DNA from: Phoronis ovalis
Taxonomy: Eukaryota > Phoronida > Phoronidae
Direction of reading: 5' to 3'
NCBI GenBank assembly: GCA_028565635.1
Contig: JAOXYB010031498.1
Coordinates: 1 to 14,590, forward strand
Length of the DNA stretch: 14,590 nucleotides
Below the pieces are notes generated by a model. The model worked only from the letters and a program-made list of their open reading frames with translations. It made no database searches and was not told the DNA's origin. Shown here one piece after another: positions 1 through 10,532 of the stretch. Position 1 is the stretch's first letter, and each line of letters begins with the position of its first letter. The position numbers and the translations under genes are program-made.

Positions 1-31
1 GTGATTTTAGCCAAAAAACAGATCCTAAGCA

Positions 32-47
32 CGTAACGCGCGTTACG
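32..47. repeat. 16-bp perfect CpG-rich palindrome
   Basis: CGTAACGCGCGTTACG reads the same on both strands and is followed by further CpG-rich sequence (GCGCCGGCGG). A CCCCCCGGGG run lies nearby at 123-132. This is unusual in the AT-rich surroundings and might be the edge of a repeat that extends past position 1. Confidence 0.6.
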
Positions 48-737
48 CGCCGGCGGTTCAAAAAACATCCCCTTTCACTCGAAATTTTGTTGGAACATGC
101 GTACCCACTTTCATATTGACTACCCCCCGGGGTTCTTAACAAGCCAATGTAGAATCGTTTATTAGATTTTTTATCGAAAGAAAAGGAAGTACCGGGGTAA
201 TACCAGGCAGAGTTATGTAAGATCCTTTTTTAAACTACATCTATCACTAATTATATTATTTTTTATTGAGAAATATATGTTTAAATCAAGGCGTATTAAC
301 AACTTATTTTTTACAACTTATAATTAAAAGGCATTTAAAAAAGTGGCTTTGATATAACATCAATCATGTTACTTGTATAAACCACTACCAATTGTCGCAT
401 GAATGTCGTATTGTTTCATAATTGCATCGTTTCTTTATTTTTTATGATACTTACACAACTACCCGTTAGAAATGTGTAAATGTGCTGTGCGTATTTTTTA
501 AAAACAACTTAATACATTACTGTATATTGTAATTCGTTTATTACTTTAATGTCACATAATAATTGTAGGAGATCGCGCCAGTTGTGATGTCAAGAGGACA
601 TTAACCTGAAATTAAAACCCATAACATCTGATTATTTAACTTCCGAGTCAGTAACCACCAGATGGACTTATTTACGTTCTTGACTATCGCTATGATTCCT
701 ATAAGCAAATAAGAGTGCATTCCCACTTTGTATTTTC

Positions 738-751
738 CCGATAGATGGCGC
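738..751 (+). promoter_or_regulatory. CTCF-like site
   Basis: CCGATAGATGGCGC matches the conserved animal CTCF core CCASYAGRKGGCRS at 12 of 14 positions, including the invariant AGATGGCGC half. This is motif evidence only. Confidence 0.2.
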
Positions 752-1760
752 ACACAATATCAGAGTTGCAAGTGCAAGTTGAAAACAAGATTTCCCGTCG
801 ATCCACATTCATTATAACGCTCGTACTAAAGCATAATTTCAATTCGATCAATTTTATCAATGTTTTTTTTTAGATTGCGATATAGACGTTATCCCTCTCA
901 AATGCACAACTACTGAGTTTTCTAAGGTGTTGTTTTCGAGAAAATCATACAGTACCTACTCCGGGTCATACTGCATCATTGCATAGGTCAAACTTAAGAT
1001 ATCCCTTATCTCAGAATCATCTGCTCAAGAATTTCGTTACATTGTATAAAATGATTGCAAAATAATAGAAAAACCACTAAACCAATCTAGTACACCACTA
1101 TCTTAACTGAAATCTGTATAAAATAATTAAGAAACGAGACAAAGCTAAAAAAAAAACAGGAAATATGTCTGCACGGGATGTCTTTAAATATAAACGTTAA
1201 ATTAAACTATAAAAGGCAAAAAAGATAAAATACAATTTCACGATTTTTTAAAGGAAATTCTTGACAAACACGCACGGCAGGTCATCAACGCCTAATTATG
1301 TTTGTAGATTTTATCTAGACTGAAAATTTGTATTTGCCGGGGTTGTCACATGAGTATGTGTTCCTGCGAGCTGCACACTGATTAAATATAAAATGTAGCC
1401 AAAATCTATATATTGTAGTTACTCATTTATCAGGAACAACACGTCGGGAGGTGCTGAATCAACATTAGTTATATATTTCAGCATTAATAATGGTCCTCAC
1501 CTTAATTGTCATCTGGCGAACATACATGTAAAGCAGGACATGCACATACCCGTACCTGAAAGTAAAACAATTTTAATTGCAAATTTAATCGGATTATTTA
1601 TTAGCAGTTCATTGGAAATGCAAAAGCTATCTCTGTAACTTGCGGTAAACAATGCCACTGACAAAGCATCATCGTGAATTACGTATTGCTGTACAATGTC
1701 AATGATACCAAGTCAATTAATTATGTACTCTGTCAGATATCCTGCTGTATTCTAACACTA

Positions 1761-2033
1761 GACTTGCTCAAGTCCCTATGAACTTTAAAAAAATTTAAAA
1801 AAATAAAAGTGATGTTTATTTCTCTTTTTTATGTGTTTTACATCAGTGGTTTTAATTATCTCGAAAATTTTTTTTTTTTTTTTTCTATCATATATATGTT
1901 GAGTGTTAGCCTATATGATAGTAAAAAAAAAATTTGCGAGATAATTAAAAACATTGATGTAAAAGACATAAAAAAGAGAATTAAACATAACTTTTTTTTT
2001 TTTTGTTTATGTTCACAAGGACTTGAGCAAGTC
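1761..2033. mobile_element. Palindromic miniature inverted-repeat transposable element (MITE) with TA target duplication
   Basis: The 273-bp element begins GACTTGCTCAAGTCC and ends with its exact reverse complement. TA flanks it at 1759-1760 and 2034-2035, as expected for the TA-inserting Tc1/mariner superfamily. The inverted match runs through almost the whole element: left arm 1761-1894 pairs with right arm 1912-2033 around a loop of about 17 bases. Blocks such as TTTTACATCA and AATTATCTCG recur inverted in the partner arm, with differences mostly in the poly-A/T tracts. It has no transposase and would depend on another element. An open frame of 117 codons that crosses it (1809-2162) is low-complexity and not a gene. 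Confidence 0.85.
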
Positions 2034-2280
2034 TATTGTAACACTTGCTCCATATTATATTTTTGCGTGTACATAATCTCCATTGAACATCCAGTACCAT
2101 GTCGTTCTTTCTTTGGAAGCTTGTGCACTTTAATATGTGTACTATTTATTTTTTCACAGTAAACACAAAAATTAAAGGAAAGGGATATATTTCATAATTA
2201 TTTATTGCTTTAGGAAACGAATTGCATATGCATTGTGTATAAATAAAATAGAAAATGTTATTTTAAATTATCTTAAAGAA

Positions 2281-2317
<37 letters not shown>

Positions 2318-2333
2318 ATGTATGTGTGTGTGT
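2281..2333. repeat. Compound AC/AT/GT microsatellite
   Basis: Eleven AC units (2281-2302) run into an AT tract (2303-2318) and then a GT tract (2324-2333). The AC and GT parts are reverse complements, so the locus can fold on itself. The minus-strand open frame across it is only a readout of the dinucleotide repeat. Confidence 0.95.
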
Positions 2334-4598
2334 ATAACATAGATATATATACGTACGAAAACACGAAAACAAGCCGTGTTTATCTTTAATATCCTTGATA
2401 TAATTCGAAGATTTACCCTGGGAACAATTAATTCTTAAATGGGAGACCAAATTGGATATTTTGAAAATTGGCTTTTAGGTTTATGTAATTAATAATTTAT
2501 AGATAATTATACAAGATATACTTAAACGTCTCTAAGAAATAGAAAAAAACTGCCTGAATCAAGGTTGTTTACTGGAATCATCTTTGCCGAAATTGTAGAC
2601 TGACCTCAGTCCCTTTTGGGTGTTTTTAAACCTTATTCATTTATAACTTGTCAAATTTTTAGTTTACACCATTGCCTTTTATCCAGTATCAAATGTTCAC
2701 CCAGTATCAAGTGTACACCCAAAGGCATATAATAAATAAAACAAGTATTGACACATTTTAGGGACTTACATGATTTTTCTGCTCATGTGTAATATTATAC
2801 AACCAAATATTATGATATTTTACAATAAATGATATTACCATAATAATATGCAGAAAACAGTCTGGACTACAGACTACCGAAATTGAGACTCTACACCATG
2901 GAGCACTGAAAATTACTTTTTATATATAAATAGAAAAATGGCAGAAACTATGTTTTTGTGAAAAAAAATACTGACTAGATTTACTGCAAAAGCTATTAGA
3001 GATTTAAATACCGTTCATACTGTTCCTCAATCCTGATGTACATGCAATGGAAAATACATCATCGATCGGATGTTTACCATAGCTATGTTAAGGGTTTTAT
3101 GTAATACAATTAATTAGTGGCTAAAATGAGATTATTTTCCCTAAAGATATGATACGAATAGTATTTTTAATATAATGGACTGATAAATATAGCTGTTTAT
3201 TTCAAGTGTTTACTTGCTCCAGAAACCTCGAAGCAATCAATCGATTCACCAAACTCAAAACAAACCTATTGATTTTAAATGGCCTAAAAGTTAAATCACA
3301 GCTATTAAACTAAGCCTTGCGCTTTGTTATCATTTAATGATGCTCATGTTTTTATAGCTGTTTTATTGTTTAAATAGTATCAAATTAACACTATTTAATC
3401 TTCTGCATAATAAATGTATTAACCGCATAAGACGTTGTAACTTTTTTTTACAATTAATGTAATAATTCGTAGCTAATGATCTGATCATAACGAGAAAACA
3501 TTAAGTCTAATGGCCTATTTCAATACCAGAATCACTTTTGTAAACATGCGCTAAGAAATAGAAAATCGTGAAAAATGCGAAAAAAATAATCTAGAGCATG
3601 CAGAATATATACAGTGTTGTTTTTTTGCAATTGATGTTAAACTACATTTATGCGGCGTCTAAATGGATGTTCGTAGGCATATCCAATTCGTTGGCAGCAG
3701 CCGAATTATACATTATTATACATTAGTAAAATGTAGTCAAACTTAATTAACTAAGTAGTTATTTCCTCGACTATTATTTATATGAACTATTAGAGAGAAA
3801 CCTAAATGAAATCAAAAGTGTCGACTCAATCTAGAAACGATGTACAGTACCTACATGTATATCGTACTACATCTAGAAGCATTTCAAACTAAGAAGCTAA
3901 TGCGAAAATGAATTCAAGTCGCCCAGGTGTTTTATCTGCACATTTAACTATTATTACGAAGTAAAAATCAACTTACTGTAGCCAAAGTAGTTGGAATTAG
4001 TTAATTGTCTTAAACCAGTTACACCTGTTTGTATGCTGTTTGTATCTAGCCATAATAATAAACTTACCTAATTAATGAATTCTATTAATTAAAGGTAAAC
4101 GCTAATGATCGTCCTTAAGTCACGTGCACCTACTGCTGCAAAATGTGATCTAATGCCAATTTTACCACTACATTTAGCTATCATCTTTCTCATTTAACAC
4201 AAATTGATTTTTTTTACTGCTAGTACATCTTTGATCGTGATACCTAAAGGGTTCAAGTGTTTTCTCTTTCCTTATTTGAGTCCCTTCTGACAGATTATTA
4301 CGCAATTTGACGTATGTAATAATCGAAAAAACATGTTTTTAATCCATTCCTATGCATACATATATCAAAAAGTATTTAAAACAAAAGGAATGGAAAAAAA
4401 GGTTTGCAAGGTATACAAATTATTGAATTTTTCACCAAGATAATCGCCTGCATGTGTTAAATGATGCTATAACGCATTTTAGTAGTGTTAAAGTTTAGTC
4501 TTAGGTATGCACCCATCATCTACATATTTTGAAGTTAACTGCGTTATAACGTTTAACAATTAAAAAAAATCTGTCCAACAGTAATAATTTAGGTAAAC
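2334..4598. other. Gene-free AT-rich DNA
   Basis: No coding sequence can be supported. A 10-bp unit ATTATACATT is duplicated at 3705-3724, and there is the 18-bp duplication listed separately. It is intergenic or intronic. Confidence 0.6.
2683..2718. repeat. 18-bp tandem duplication
   Basis: Two adjacent copies, CCAGTATCAAATGTTCAC and CCAGTATCAAGTGTACAC, differ at two positions. No function can be assigned. Confidence 0.8.
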
Positions 4599-4709
4599 AA
4601 TCACATTATGACCAGTAAAGATTGTAAGTCCATACTTTAACGGTTTTCAATCAGATTATGACCAGTAAAGATTGTAAGTCCATACTTAAACGGTTTTCAA
4701 TCAGATTAT
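4599..4709. repeat. 50-bp tandem repeat, about 2.2 copies
   Basis: Full units at 4599-4648 and 4649-4698 differ at two positions (4604/4654 and 4638/4688). A partial third unit ends about 4709. The array directly abuts a tRNA-like stretch on the minus strand (4711-4783) and could be the repeated 3' part of a SINE-like element. A simple local duplication explains it equally well. Confidence 0.9.
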
Positions 4710-4710
4710 T

Positions 4711-4783
4711 CACCGCTTGTACTCGAACGGTCTCCGTCTGAATGGCGAGATAGTGTCACCTGGCGGTATCCACCAACACGAAG
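4711..4783 (-). mobile_element. Possible degenerate tRNA-derived SINE head
   Basis: On the minus strand TGGTGGATACCG (4775-4764) matches the RNA polymerase III A box TRGYNNANNNGG at all but one fixed position. GTTCGAGTAC (4728-4719) resembles the B box GWTCRANNC with one mismatch. Their starts are 47 bases apart, close to tRNA geometry. G+C is locally higher than the surroundings. No acceptor stem is visible, so this is not a functional tRNA gene. It is read as a decayed SINE head, with chance as the alternative. Confidence 0.3.
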
Positions 4784-6071
4784 GTATAGGGGAACTATAT
4801 AGCGGACTAGTGGCTCTTCATGACTGAAATGGCTAACTTTAATTGTGGCATTTCTTACGTCTTACAATTAGCCATGCGACAGAACATTGCTAAATCAATA
4901 CGTAAACTGTTCCCAAACTGTTCTATCTCAGACTTTTAGGATCAAAGGCATAGCTGCTACGGTATTCGAAAATCAGGGCGTTCCGTAACATTTAAATTTA
5001 CCTTTGTTAAAGCATACACTAAACCAAAACGTGTTCAGGTAACTGTACAACATGGTGAATCGATGTTTTTTTTAAGTGGGTTTAAAGTATTTTGTGGCCT
5101 CGCCCTTGCTGAACTACTATTGAAGAAGTCCATTCTATCGCGCTCGTAAACAAGAAATGTTTACTATAACTTTGAAAAAAGGTCGGGGAACATAAACATT
5201 TATACATTTTAAAACTTTCTGCCTTCAAACATTTTTCACTGAAGTGTGCAACAATTCCAGGTTGGTAGGCTGACTTTGGACTTGTTGCATTATCAGTAAC
5301 CAGACAGACATTGCATTACACAGTACAATTAGTCTACTAGCTGTGTTTCGCACTAGTTGATGTAGCGTAATCAATTTGGAAAATGATATTAATAAACACA
5401 CATGGGCACTGGGCAGCATACTCCAGTAAAGTATAAGTTATGTTCACAAGATATAACTCTGAAAAAGTATATGCTAAAAATTACTCACTTCAAAATCATG
5501 AGTATCTTCTGTAAAAATGTTCTCGCCCAGTCTTTTTTAAAGACGTTTCTTAGTAGAATCGAGATCATCCTATAGACCAGATTTGTGTTTATTTCTTTGT
5601 GTAAAATTTGCTGATACATTTTTAATCATCATTTCCAAAAAAGGTTTAGAGATCGGTCGAAACGTTTTATTTCTTTCATTCTGTAAAATCTAACATGTTT
5701 GTTTAGTTAAAAAAAAGCATTCTATTTTTAATGTTTAAGTAATTTTATATGAATCTGTGAGATACCTTTTAAACGATTTATCACGGCTGGAATCTTGTTT
5801 TATCGTTAACATGACGAGAATACATTTGAAGCGCTTGAAATCGTGTTTTTTTGGCAATAAAAACTCTATGGACTATAACCAACTATGCCATACATTACTT
5901 TCATATATGCTTCTTAATCGCTACTAAAGCAATAATAGACCGAAAATTTAAGTTCCTCCTAATACTTACATATTTAAAAATACACATATAGCAAATACAT
6001 AAAAATAGAAAAATATTATGGAATATAATACATTTTAGAGTTATGTAGCAGCTGATTATAGATATCAAAGA

Positions 6072-6091
6072 GTACCGGTACTGCGCAGTAC
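6072..6091. repeat. Two overlapping perfect palindromes
   Basis: GTACCGGTAC (6072-6081) and GTACTGCGCAGTAC (6078-6091) are each perfect palindromes and share four bases. A TATA-like TTTATATATAC follows at 6116-6126, but no open frame begins downstream, so a promoter reading is unsupported. Confidence 0.6.
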
Positions 6092-6226
6092 ATGTTCTAT
6101 TTACACTACACTGGGTTTATATATACGCGATGTGAAAATGCTTTGAAATTTGTGGTTTTCGTTTGTTTAAAAATATTTGTATCTGACCTTTGTATTTAGA
6201 AATTTCGATATTTTTTAGTAAAATAC

Positions 6227-6247
6227 AATATCATGAATCATGATATT
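6227..6247. repeat. Short perfect inverted repeat
   Basis: AATATCATG and CATGATATT pair across a three-base spacer (AAT). There is no T-run or gene context to suggest a function. Confidence 0.7.
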
Positions 6248-7040
6248 TTTGCTTTGTGCCAGTCTTACGTCTGGTCTAGCAGCTCGACTAGTAGTTTTTA
6301 AAGATTTCTTTTATTAAAACAAATTATTGCATAATCATGTGACAGAAAAAAAATTAAAACATCGATGTTGGCAACTTTTAAAATGTATATACGTCCATTG
6401 CATACTGTAAAATAATAAATTAAAATCCAAAAAATAGATACATATTGTAGTAATGCATATTCTTTATTTAGCAATCAAACATTTTATTTCTGAATAGGCG
6501 AATTCAAATTAACCATTTTGGAATGCTAAATCGCCGTCAGCAAGACATGCAGCTGAAATCCTGAATTAACAAAGCATGCATTTGTTGATTCCAAATTATG
6601 TCACGTGTATCAAAATGGACAATGATCAAAATACATCTTTTTCTTTGCACTTTAAACAACATGTCTACTACAGTGGTCACGAGTCCACTTGCAAATCATC
6701 CGGTAGTAATATATTGAAACGTTGCAATATAAATCAAACATAAAAGTTTACTTTAGTAATAAACATGGCTCTTACTTCTTGTCACAAGAGAGATGACTGA
6801 TGAAGGTTTAATGATAGCTCCAAAAGTTTTAAAAAGAACTTTTTTGACCAACACTTCGATCGCTGATTCAATTCGTCATCAAAAATGAATATTCTTATAA
6901 CTCGCAATACGCGTTCTTGCAAAATCAGATTTTAAAAATATATGGAGTAATGTTTACTCAAACAAAATTGAATTGAATGTTTTTCTAGATTGAAACGGAA
7001 TTTGATCTATAACAGAAAAGTCCTAGTCCTAAGCACAGAA

Positions 7041-7224
7041 TTTTGATAAGTACATCTAGAAAAGGCAGATTTTAGGATTTCATCTACAGGTCGTTTTCTT
7101 TCTTTTGATAAGTACATTTATAAAAGGTCGGTCTTTTACAATCAACAGATAATACACAGGTATTAGAATTTCACCTATAGGCAACTATCCTATTGGACTT
7201 GTACGTTTTCTTTCTTTCTTTTTT
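7041..7224. repeat. Diverged tandem duplication ending in a TTTC-rich tract
   Basis: TTTTGATAAGTACAT occurs at 7041-7055 and 7103-7117, each followed by a related (C/T)TA(G/T)AAAAGG block. TTAGGATTTCATCTACAGG (7072-7090) is matched by TTAGAATTTCACCTATAGG (7163-7181), and GTTTTCTTTCTTT follows each. The second copy carries extra sequence. It looks like an old duplication of about 60-100 bp with a (TTTC)n tail at 7205-7224. Confidence 0.65.
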
Positions 7225-10200
7225 GTTTCTTTTTTTCAATTTTGAAAGATTTATTATAGAAAGACGGTCAAGAACTTACATATAGAGGTACGCGTACTCT
7301 TATTCATCTTGTGAAAATGAATAGATCTGAGAACAGGAAATATTGTTTTTTTTCGCGTGTTATGGATAAAACAGAAGCGTTCTTTTTGTTTTTTTATAAA
7401 GTTCAATCAGTCAAAACATATTTTTATGTAAACACGTTAAATAACAAATATATCCTTGAAATGGTAAATTTATTAGTAATTAATCGACACGGGAAAGATG
7501 CAAGGTAAAACTCAAAGTGTATTGCGTGCTATTATTACCAATAACACGCATGTGTTTAGTTGGCACGCTTTTTATCTACTTATTAGTCTCTAGAGTATCT
7601 AAATTCTTAAAATTCGCAAAATATATTTTTATCAGTCTTTCAAATTATTCTTAATTTTTTTTTTAATTTATATTTTATTTATTACATCAGTAATATTTAT
7701 ATATAACAATTTTGGCTAGTGTCGTCCGGGTAAAAGTAGACAAATATGTGTAAATTTGAAATAGACTTAAGAAAAATAGGCTTTAATATCAGATTGTCTA
7801 AATGAAACATGCAACATGTACCTGTGCAAATCACGTGACTTGATGTCCCTGCTAATTCACTACGACTACTATTACCCATACACTTAAAACGACCTGTTTT
7901 AATGTGTACTTACGGCACTAATGACCATATCATAATATCATAACTGATTACATGATGATATGACTTTGAGGTATTTTAAGAACCTATTAACATTTTACCA
8001 GGGTCTTAATGATGTTATTAAATAGAACAGGACACGAAACTGCGTTCATTGACACACTTGGAATATGAACAATTAAGCAACGCACGCACGTACAGCATGA
8101 TACAAAGTAGACACCTTAAATCCGTGCTGTCTGTTATTATCTCAAAACGCATTCATTTTCTGCACCACAACATAGTTTGAATTTCTAGTTTAATGTTCCT
8201 TGTTATAGATATATAATAGATGTGTCACATTAATTTGGACAAATCGTACGCATTGCCAAACTAAGTTTGCAAAGATGAATGCAAGACGTACAACTGTTGT
8301 AAGTGAAAAGAATTTCATATTACATAAAACAGCTATAATTAGTTTGTTCACTGTAGTGCAATGAAATAAATGTTGGAGATAATGCATTGGCAGTTTAACA
8401 GGAACAGGCACGGTATGGGGAATAAGACTAAGAGTGAAATGGAACTTTATTGCTGAACCCTAATACGGGTACATTCCGCGTGTTCTCATGTTATGTATTT
8501 CGTGTGACTATGAATATCGCCTTATTTTACGAGACTCAACTTTCCTCGTGTAAAGTTCCTCATTGTAATCATAGATAAAGTTGTAAATTGTAACTGTTAC
8601 TGTGAAGCAATAAACAAGGTTAATTTCTAATTAAAAAATTCAGTTACTAAAGAGGTGTTCGTCAAACTGTGGCTAAACTGAGAACATACAAGTGATCATG
8701 CAGTCGACCAATGTTGATTATACATGCAGCTTACAAATTAATACGCAGTAATGTTTCTACAAATAGACTATTAATTAAATATTGAAAATACTTTTGATTA
8801 AAATATTTACCTTAATAATTAACACTAGATCCACAAACTGAATTGGTTTCTTTGAACATTATTCCCTTTAGCTAGCTAGCGTGCTCACGAAACCGTGATA
8901 TTATATATGCTGATAAGCACGTCGAGAACTTCGTCAGCTGTTATATCCGGGAGTTGTGTAACGGATTAAGTTGACCAGGAGCTAAATGCAGTAAAACGAA
9001 TTTCGTGTTGTATCGATTCCTTAACACCAACATAAATGTCTCTGTTTTTAATCCCCTTTTTAATTCTTTTCATATCATTTTGTTCCTGCTGTACGACATT
9101 TACACCACAATGATATGTACCAGTTTGTACGTGATCAGCTGAACATGTCATACGTACACAATGAGCTTTTGAACTCTCCCTGTAACTAATTACAGGCGTG
9201 GTACAAACCTTAGCTAATTAGTGTATGTATTACTAATTAACATCTAATCAAGATCAATACTGATATAACAGGTATTTCCTAGTCTCCAGTTCATTTTAAA
9301 TTTAAACGTTTAATTTCCTCCACATCAGCATTCGTTTCAGGGTTATATTCTTGTAACAGATGCGGCTCAATTAAGATGTCTTTTTTATTTCGCTTTTACA
9401 AATTAAAATGTCTTGTTAGTTTATCAGTGTAGTACTCAAGATCAACGTTAAAACTAAGAAACTTGACATGTGACTAAGTAAATACCCGATTCTAGCAAAT
9501 TAACACCCATGTCTGATCAATTGATACATACGCTGGCAGGAAATAGATACTGTGCAAAATGAAACAGTCTGATCTAGCGTGAACTGTAGAAAATTATTTT
9601 CTAAACAAAATATAGTTATCATGATCAGGTGCGCTGATTAATAAAACATTCTTTTGATTCAAATTATTTGTACTATATAAACTATGTTTACTTATGTATA
9701 TAATTAGATTTCCTACTAATCAAGTTATACGCAGCGTTTTAATTTAAAGTACTTGTTATTGATGACGTATACTGTGAAATAATGATGCGGTTTGTATTTT
9801 TTATATTTTGTTGATTAGTCGCATGTGTAGCAGCATACTTCTCCACGATAACATTTTTCTAACATATACAAAATATTTTTGTGCCAATGCGTATAACATA
9901 TTTTTGTGTTTTGAAGCCTGTGGAATAAATTGTTCATTTGGGTTCAGTAAGGAAGGGTTTGTTGTTTTTTTTTCAGTGTAAGCATGTTTTATAGGGTTAG
10001 CATGTTTGGTTTTACGCCAGCCGAGATATAACCTCTTTCAAAACGTTCAACAGTATCAGTTCGGTCAAGTGCAAAGTTGATGTGCGCAATCGCACGGTAT
10101 GGTATAAACACAAGGTACATCCAGTCCGGATCCGGGCATCCAGTAGAGTCTATTGGCTTGTTGAAAATTAGGGTCAATAAATAAAGGATAGTGTGTTTGA

Positions 10201-10263
10201 CTGGATTGAACAAGGATCAGTCAAAGGGACAATTAGTTTTTATTTCAGATATATTTATATCAA
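7225..10263. other. Gene-free AT-rich DNA
   Basis: Open frames of 60-74 codons (7311, 7697, 8190, 8966 and 9989 starts) lack motifs, coding composition and splice context, so I do not call them. Small inverted repeats occur (CATATCAT 7926-7933 with ATGATATG 7955-7962). Confidence 0.6.
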
Positions 10264-10277
10264 CCTCCCCCGGGAGG
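10264..10277. repeat. GC-rich inverted repeat CCTCCCCCGGGAGG
   Basis: Two six-base arms flank a CC spacer, in an otherwise AT-rich stretch. It lies just upstream of a group of dispersed ATATCCCATG-like motifs (10294-10532). Confidence 0.6.
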
Positions 10278-10293
10278 ACGATTTTCCAAAAAT

Positions 10294-10532
10294 ATATCCC
10301 ATGATAAAAACTTCTTTGCGAAAACCATATCCTATGGCAAGTATACTCTATGATTGCTGGAAGTGTTCACTCCATGGTCGACGATATCAACGGGAAAATA
10401 TTCAAGAAATACACAATTAATTGGTAATAAATTATTTATTGAAAACATATTTCCCATGTTAAAAAAGATATTTACAAATAACCATACATTGTAAAATTTG
10501 TCAAATAAACATAAAAATATCCCATGGTAAAA
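10294..10532. repeat. Cluster of four ATATCCCATG-like motifs
   Basis: ATATCCCATGATAAAAA (10294-10310), ATATCCTATGGCAAGTA (10327-10343), ATATTTCCCATGTTAAAAAA (10447-10466) and ATATCCCATGGTAAAA (10517-10532) share a core in the same orientation. The spacing is irregular. They may be remnants of an old tandem duplication or a group of binding sites; I cannot tell which. Confidence 0.4.

Larger units (their letters stand above)
1..1758. other. Gene-free AT-rich DNA
   Basis: No open frame of useful length, tRNA or conserved RNA is visible. Apart from the palindrome near the left edge and the CTCF-like site, it holds only AT-rich unique-looking sequence. It is intergenic or intronic. Confidence 0.6.
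4784..7040. other. Gene-free AT-rich DNA
   Basis: The minus-strand open frame at 5225-5419 (64 codons) has no recognisable motif and AT-rich codons, so it is treated as chance. AAACTGTTC is repeated 11 bases apart at 4904-4923. Nothing else is seen beyond the palindromes listed. Confidence 0.6.

Noticed and set aside
1809-2162. Plus-strand open frame of 117 codons
   Set aside because: It is built largely from the AT-rich arms and poly-T tracts of the palindromic MITE, giving Phe/Ile-rich low-complexity translation.
2268-2450. Minus-strand open frame of 60 codons
   Set aside because: It reads through the AC/AT/GT microsatellite and gives a Cys-Val/Tyr-Ile dipeptide pattern.
2609-2724. Inverted pair CCTTTTGGGTGT / ACACCCAAAGG as transposon ends
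   Set aside because: The arms are short and need a one-base gap, the interior holds a different repeat, and no target duplication is visible.
2534-3566. 15-mer CTAAGAAATAGAAAA present twice
   Set aside because: One low-complexity match without flanking similarity is plausible by chance in DNA this AT-rich.
5051-5150. Short plus-strand frame of 28 codons with a hydrophobic core
   Set aside because: Too short, with no splice or initiation context, and flanked by noncoding composition.
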